NCBI GenBank assembly: GCA_900547275.1
Contig: URGA01000081.1
Coordinates: 1-7,835 of the forward strand
Reading direction: 5' to 3'
Origin: an uncultured Oscillospiraceae bacterium
Lineage (GTDB): Bacteria > Bacillota > Clostridia > Oscillospirales > Acutalibacteraceae
Length of the DNA stretch: 7,835 nt
A program made the position numbers and the translations under genes. This document shows positions 5,440 through 7,835 of this stretch, piece by piece (position 1 is the first letter of the stretch; every line of letters begins with the position of its first letter). A model generated the notes under the pieces. The model was not told where the DNA came from and made no database searches. It was given only the letters and a program-made list of their open reading frames with translations.

Positions 5440-7047
5440 TTAGTATTTTTTGAGCTGTTCTTCGTCGAAGTCCGCCAAAAATTCGTCGTATGTGCCCTTG
5501 CGGTCAAGGATAGTGTTTCCGGAAATTTCAATAATCCTGTCAGCAACAGTCTGTACGAACTGGTGGTCGTGGGATGTGAAAAGTATTGTTTCCGGGTAAC
5601 GGATAAGACCGTCGTTGAGAGCGGTGATGGATTCAAGGTCAAGGTGGTTGGTGGGCTCGTCAAGTACAAGAACGTTTGCTCCTGAAAGCATCATTTTGCA
5701 GAGCATACAGCGAACTCTTTCGCCACCGGAAAGAACGCTTGCTTTTTTGAGCGCTTCGTCGCCGCTGAAAAGCATTCTGCCCAGCCATCCTCTGATATCT
5801 GTTTCAAGAGTTTGGTTTGTGTACTGGCGGAGCCAGTCGATGAGCGTAAGGTCAACGCCGTCAAAGTATTTGCTGTTGTCGCTGGGGAAGTAGCTTTGAG
5901 AAGTTGTTACGCCCCACTTGAATTCGCCTTCGTCAGGCTCCATTTCGCCCATAATAATTTTGAAGAGCGTTGTCTTTGCAACGGCGTCAGAGCCTACAAA
6001 AGCAACCTTTTCTCTCGGGTGAATAACAAAACTGATATCGTCAAGCACTTTGCGGTCGCCGATAGTCTTTGTAAGGTGATCTACTCTCAGCAGATCGTTG
6101 CCGCACTCTCTGTCCGGCTTAAAGTCAACGAACGGGAAGCGGCGGCTTGATACCGGCATTTCAATCATTTCAAGAGCGTCAAGCTGTTTCTTACGGCTTG
6201 TAGCCTGCTTTGACTTTGCGGCGTTTGCGGAGAAACGCTGAATGAAAGCCTGCAATTCCTTGATCTTCTGTTCGTTCTTCTTGTTTTGGTCTCTTGCCTG
6301 GCGCTGGCGCATCTGGGTGTATTCGTACCAGAAGTCGTAGTTGCCGACATACATCTGAATTTTTCCGAAGTCAACGTCGCAGATATGAGTGCAGACCTTG
6401 TTGAGGAAATGACGGTCATGGGATACGACGATAACGGTGTTTTCAAAATCCATCAGGAAATTTTCAAGCCAGCGGATGGCGGAAAGGTCAAGATGGTTTG
6501 TGGGCTCGTCGAGAAGAAGAATATCCGGATTGCCGAAAAGAGCCTGGGCAAGCAAAACTTTTACTTTAAGGTCTGACGGAAGTTCCGCCATTTTCATATA
6601 GTGGTATTCGTCGGAAACGCCCAGCTTGTTGAGCATGAACTCAGCGTCTGATTCGGCGTTCCAGCCGTCAAGGTCTGCGAATTCCGCTTCAAGTTCGCCT
6701 GCGCGCACTCCGTCTTCCTCGTTGAAATCCGGTTTAGCGTAAAGGGCGTCTTTTTCCTCCATAATCTCAATAAGACGGGGGTTGCCCATAAGAACTGTGC
6801 GGACAACTTCGTATTCGTCATAGGCGAAGTGGTCCTGCTTGAGAACTGAAAGACGTTCGCCGGGGGTAATGAATACTTCACCCTTCTGGGGCTCAAGATC
6901 GCCGCTGAGAACTTTAAGGAAAGTTGATTTTCCGGCGCCGTTTGCGCCGATGATGCCGTAACAGTTGCCTTTTGAAAACGTAACGTTAACACGTTCAAAC
7001 AGCGCTCTTCCGCCGAACTGAACTGTCACATTGTTAGCCTGAATCAT
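5440..7047 (-). CDS. ABC-F family ATPase, YbiT/YkpA type (ribosome-associated)
   Basis: This 535-residue protein has two ATP-binding domains (about 1-240 and 318-535), a charged linker (about 240-310) and no membrane segments. ABC-F proteins bind the ribosomal E site and use the linker to act on P-site tRNA; YbiT (about 530 residues) is the closest E. coli relative as I recall its sequence. Domain 1 has Walker A GANGAGKST (34-42), Walker B ILLLDEP (176-182), His210 switch, and an atypical signature ELPSDLK (155-161). Domain 2 has an atypical Walker A GSDAVAKTT (352-360), intact signature LSGGERVR (439-446), Walker B VLVLDEP (459-465) and His493. One composite ATP site is thus canonical and the other degenerate. 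AGGAGG (complement of 7056-7061) lies 8 bases before ATG. It lacks the long C-terminal extension of several antibiotic-resistance ABC-F proteins, so a translation-factor role is likelier than drug resistance. Confidence 0.95.
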   Translation of the reverse strand: MIQANNVTVQFGGRALFERVNVTFSKGNCYGIIGANGAGKSTFLKVLSGDLEPQKGEVFITPGERLSVLKQDHFAYDEYEVVRTVLMGNPRLIEIMEEKDALYAKPDFNEEDGVRAGELEAEFADLDGWNAESDAEFMLNKLGVSDEYHYMKMAELPSDLKVKVLLAQALFGNPDILLLDEPTNHLDLSAIRWLENFLMDFENTVIVVSHDRHFLNKVCTHICDVDFGKIQMYVGNYDFWYEYTQMRQRQARDQNKKNEQKIKELQAFIQRFSANAAKSKQATSRKKQLDALEMIEMPVSSRRFPFVDFKPDRECGNDLLRVDHLTKTIGDRKVLDDISFVIHPREKVAFVGSDAVAKTTLFKIIMGEMEPDEGEFKWGVTTSQSYFPSDNSKYFDGVDLTLIDWLRQYTNQTLETDIRGWLGRMLFSGDEALKKASVLSGGERVRCMLCKMMLSGANVLVLDEPTNHLDLESITALNDGLIRYPETILFTSHDHQFVQTVADRIIEISGNTILDRKGTYDEFLADFDEEQLKKY

Positions 7048-7095
7048 TGTTAGCTCCTCCTGACAGTGAATAGTTGTGTGAAAAAATACGGCTAT

Positions 7096-7124
7096 ATTCT
7101 ACACCATAAAATGCCTAATTACAA
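7096..7124 (-). promoter_or_regulatory. Sigma-A promoter of the ABC-F gene
   Basis: Read on the minus strand, TTGTAA (-35, complement of 7119-7124) and TAGAAT (-10, complement of 7096-7101) are separated by 17 bases. The start would be near 7089, about 40 bases before the ATG, a normal short leader. The shared 16-base word (7143-7158) lies 18 bases upstream of the -35 box. Confidence 0.7.
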
Positions 7125-7142
7125 GGAAAAGATTTTTTATGT

Positions 7143-7158
7143 AAAATTTGTGAAGATA
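7143..7158. repeat. 16-base word shared with the PHP promoter region (second copy)
   Basis: AAAATTTGTGAAGATA occurs here and, in the same plus-strand orientation, at 1406-1421. Both copies are intergenic and sit upstream of promoters: 13 bases before the PHP -35 box, and here between the divergent ABC-F (18 bases) and rpe (39 bases) -35 boxes. It is not a clear palindrome and matches no binding site I can name. Confidence 0.6.
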
Positions 7159-7197
7159 AAGAGTTCTTTTTTCTGCAATTTTCGTCAGTTATTTCTG

Positions 7198-7226
7198 TTG
7201 CTTTTGAAGGTGCGCGAGAGTATAAT
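7198..7226 (+). promoter_or_regulatory. Sigma-A promoter of rpe
   Basis: TTGCTT (7198-7203) and a perfect TATAAT (7221-7226) are separated by 17 bases. Transcription should start near 7233, about 25 bases before the rpe start codon. This shows that rpe is transcribed on its own here, not from an operon to its left. Confidence 0.82.
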
Positions 7227-7257
7227 ATATTTACTTACATAAAAGGGGTATCGTTTT

Positions 7258-7835
7258 ATGAAAATGCTTATTTCACCGTCTATGCTTGCCTGCAATTTTG
7301 CCGAGATGGGCAGCGAGGCAAACAAGTGCGGCGCTTCAGGCGCGCATCTTATTCATCTTGACGTTATGGACGGGCATTTTGTGCCCAATATTTCATTCGG
7401 AGCGCCTGTTATCGCAGGGCTGAAAAAGGTCTGCTCAACGCCATTTGACGTTCATCTTATGATAAGCGAGCCGCTTCGTTATATCGATGATTATGTCAGA
7501 GCAGGCGCTGATATTATTACATTCCATGTTGAGTGTGACAGCGATACCGAAAAAACGATAGATAAAATCAGGGAGAAAGGCTGCAAAGCGGCTCTGGCGG
7601 TTAAGCCGTCAACTCCGATCGAGGCTGTTTATCCTTATCTGGACAAGCTTTCAATGGTGCTTGTTATGACTGTTGAGCCGGGCTTCGGCGGCCAGTCTTT
7701 TATGGAGGATATGATGCCTAAGATTTCCGCTCTGCGCGCAAAGTGCCCTGATATAGATATTCAGGTTGACGGCGGAATTAACCCTGAAACCGTAAAGGTC
7801 GCCGCCGCAGCGGGCGCAAACGTTTTCGTGGCAGG
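7258..7835 (+). CDS. rpe: Ribulose-phosphate 3-epimerase (3' end outside window)
   Basis: The first 192 codons of rpe are present; the usual length is about 215-225, so roughly 25-30 residues are missing beyond the window edge. The enzyme interconverts ribulose 5-phosphate and xylulose 5-phosphate in the cytoplasmic pentose phosphate pathway. The TIM-barrel signatures appear in order: ISPSMLACNF (5-14), HLDVMDGHFVPN (33-44), DVHLM (64-68), MTVEPGFGGQSF (137-148) and VDGGIN (170-175). The metal ligands His33, Asp35, His66 and Asp171 are all present, and Asp35 and Asp171 are the catalytic acid/base pair, so it should be active. The start is supported by AAGGGG (7243-7248), 9 bases before ATG. 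It is divergent from the ABC-F gene, with 210 bases between the start codons. Confidence 0.97.
   Translation, partial: MKMLISPSMLACNFAEMGSEANKCGASGAHLIHLDVMDGHFVPNISFGAPVIAGLKKVCSTPFDVHLMISEPLRYIDDYVRAGADIITFHVECDSDTEKTIDKIREKGCKAALAVKPSTPIEAVYPYLDKLSMVLVMTVEPGFGGQSFMEDMMPKISALRAKCPDIDIQVDGGINPETVKVAAAAGANVFVA

Noticed and set aside
5440..7047. Antibiotic-resistance ABC-F or drug exporter
   Set aside because: There are no membrane segments, no long C-terminal extension and no resistance-type leader; overall similarity is to YbiT/YkpA housekeeping proteins.
1..7835. Mobile element, CRISPR array, defence system or RNA gene
   Set aside because: I saw no transposase, integrase, terminal inverted repeats, regularly spaced repeats, tRNA cloverleaf or rRNA sequence; all long frames on the coding strands are accounted for by recognisable families.

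Overview
The window looks like a core-genome stretch of a moderately AT-rich anaerobic Firmicute, probably a Clostridia member of the gut or rumen Oscillospiraceae/Lachnospiraceae kind. This rests on gene content (a clostridial U32 peptidase followed by maf, a YkpA/YbiT-type ABC-F protein, a stand-alone HxxxDG acyltransferase, a cytoplasmic GH27 glycosidase), strong AGGAGG-type ribosome binding sites and clear sigma-A promoters. The assignment is an inference from style; no rRNA or other marker is present.

Layout, left to right. (1) 1-1365 (+): the 3' end of a U32-family gene, overlapping by ATGA with a complete maf gene (nucleotide pyrophosphatase). (2) 1366-2469 (+): a promoter, a PHP-family metal-dependent phosphoesterase and a strong intrinsic terminator. 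(3) 2470-3974 (+): an unusual 185-base leader with decamer repeats and self-complementary segments, then a 439-residue acyltransferase of the condensation/alcohol-acetyltransferase fold. (4) 3975-5423 (+): a perfect dyad, a near-consensus promoter and a GH27 glycosidase, ending at a terminator that is shared and bidirectional. (5) 5440-7047 (-): a two-domain ABC-F protein, convergent with the glycosidase. (6) 7048-7835: a divergent promoter region and the start of rpe (+), cut by the window end.

Apart from the U32-maf pair, the genes appear to be separate transcription units, each with its own promoter and mostly its own terminator. They do not form one pathway: there is RNA or nucleotide quality control (U32, maf), nucleotide or nucleic-acid phosphate turnover (PHP), translation factor activity (ABC-F), pentose phosphate metabolism (rpe), sugar hydrolysis (GH27) and an acyl transfer of unknown purpose.

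I found no mobile element, CRISPR array, tRNA or rRNA gene, toxin-antitoxin pair or defence cassette, and nothing that clearly amounts to a new system. The points most worth a second look are a 16-base word shared by two promoter regions, the structured and repetitive leader ahead of the acyltransferase, substitutions at galactose-recognition positions in the GH27 enzyme, and the one-good-site/one-degenerate-site arrangement in the ABC-F protein.
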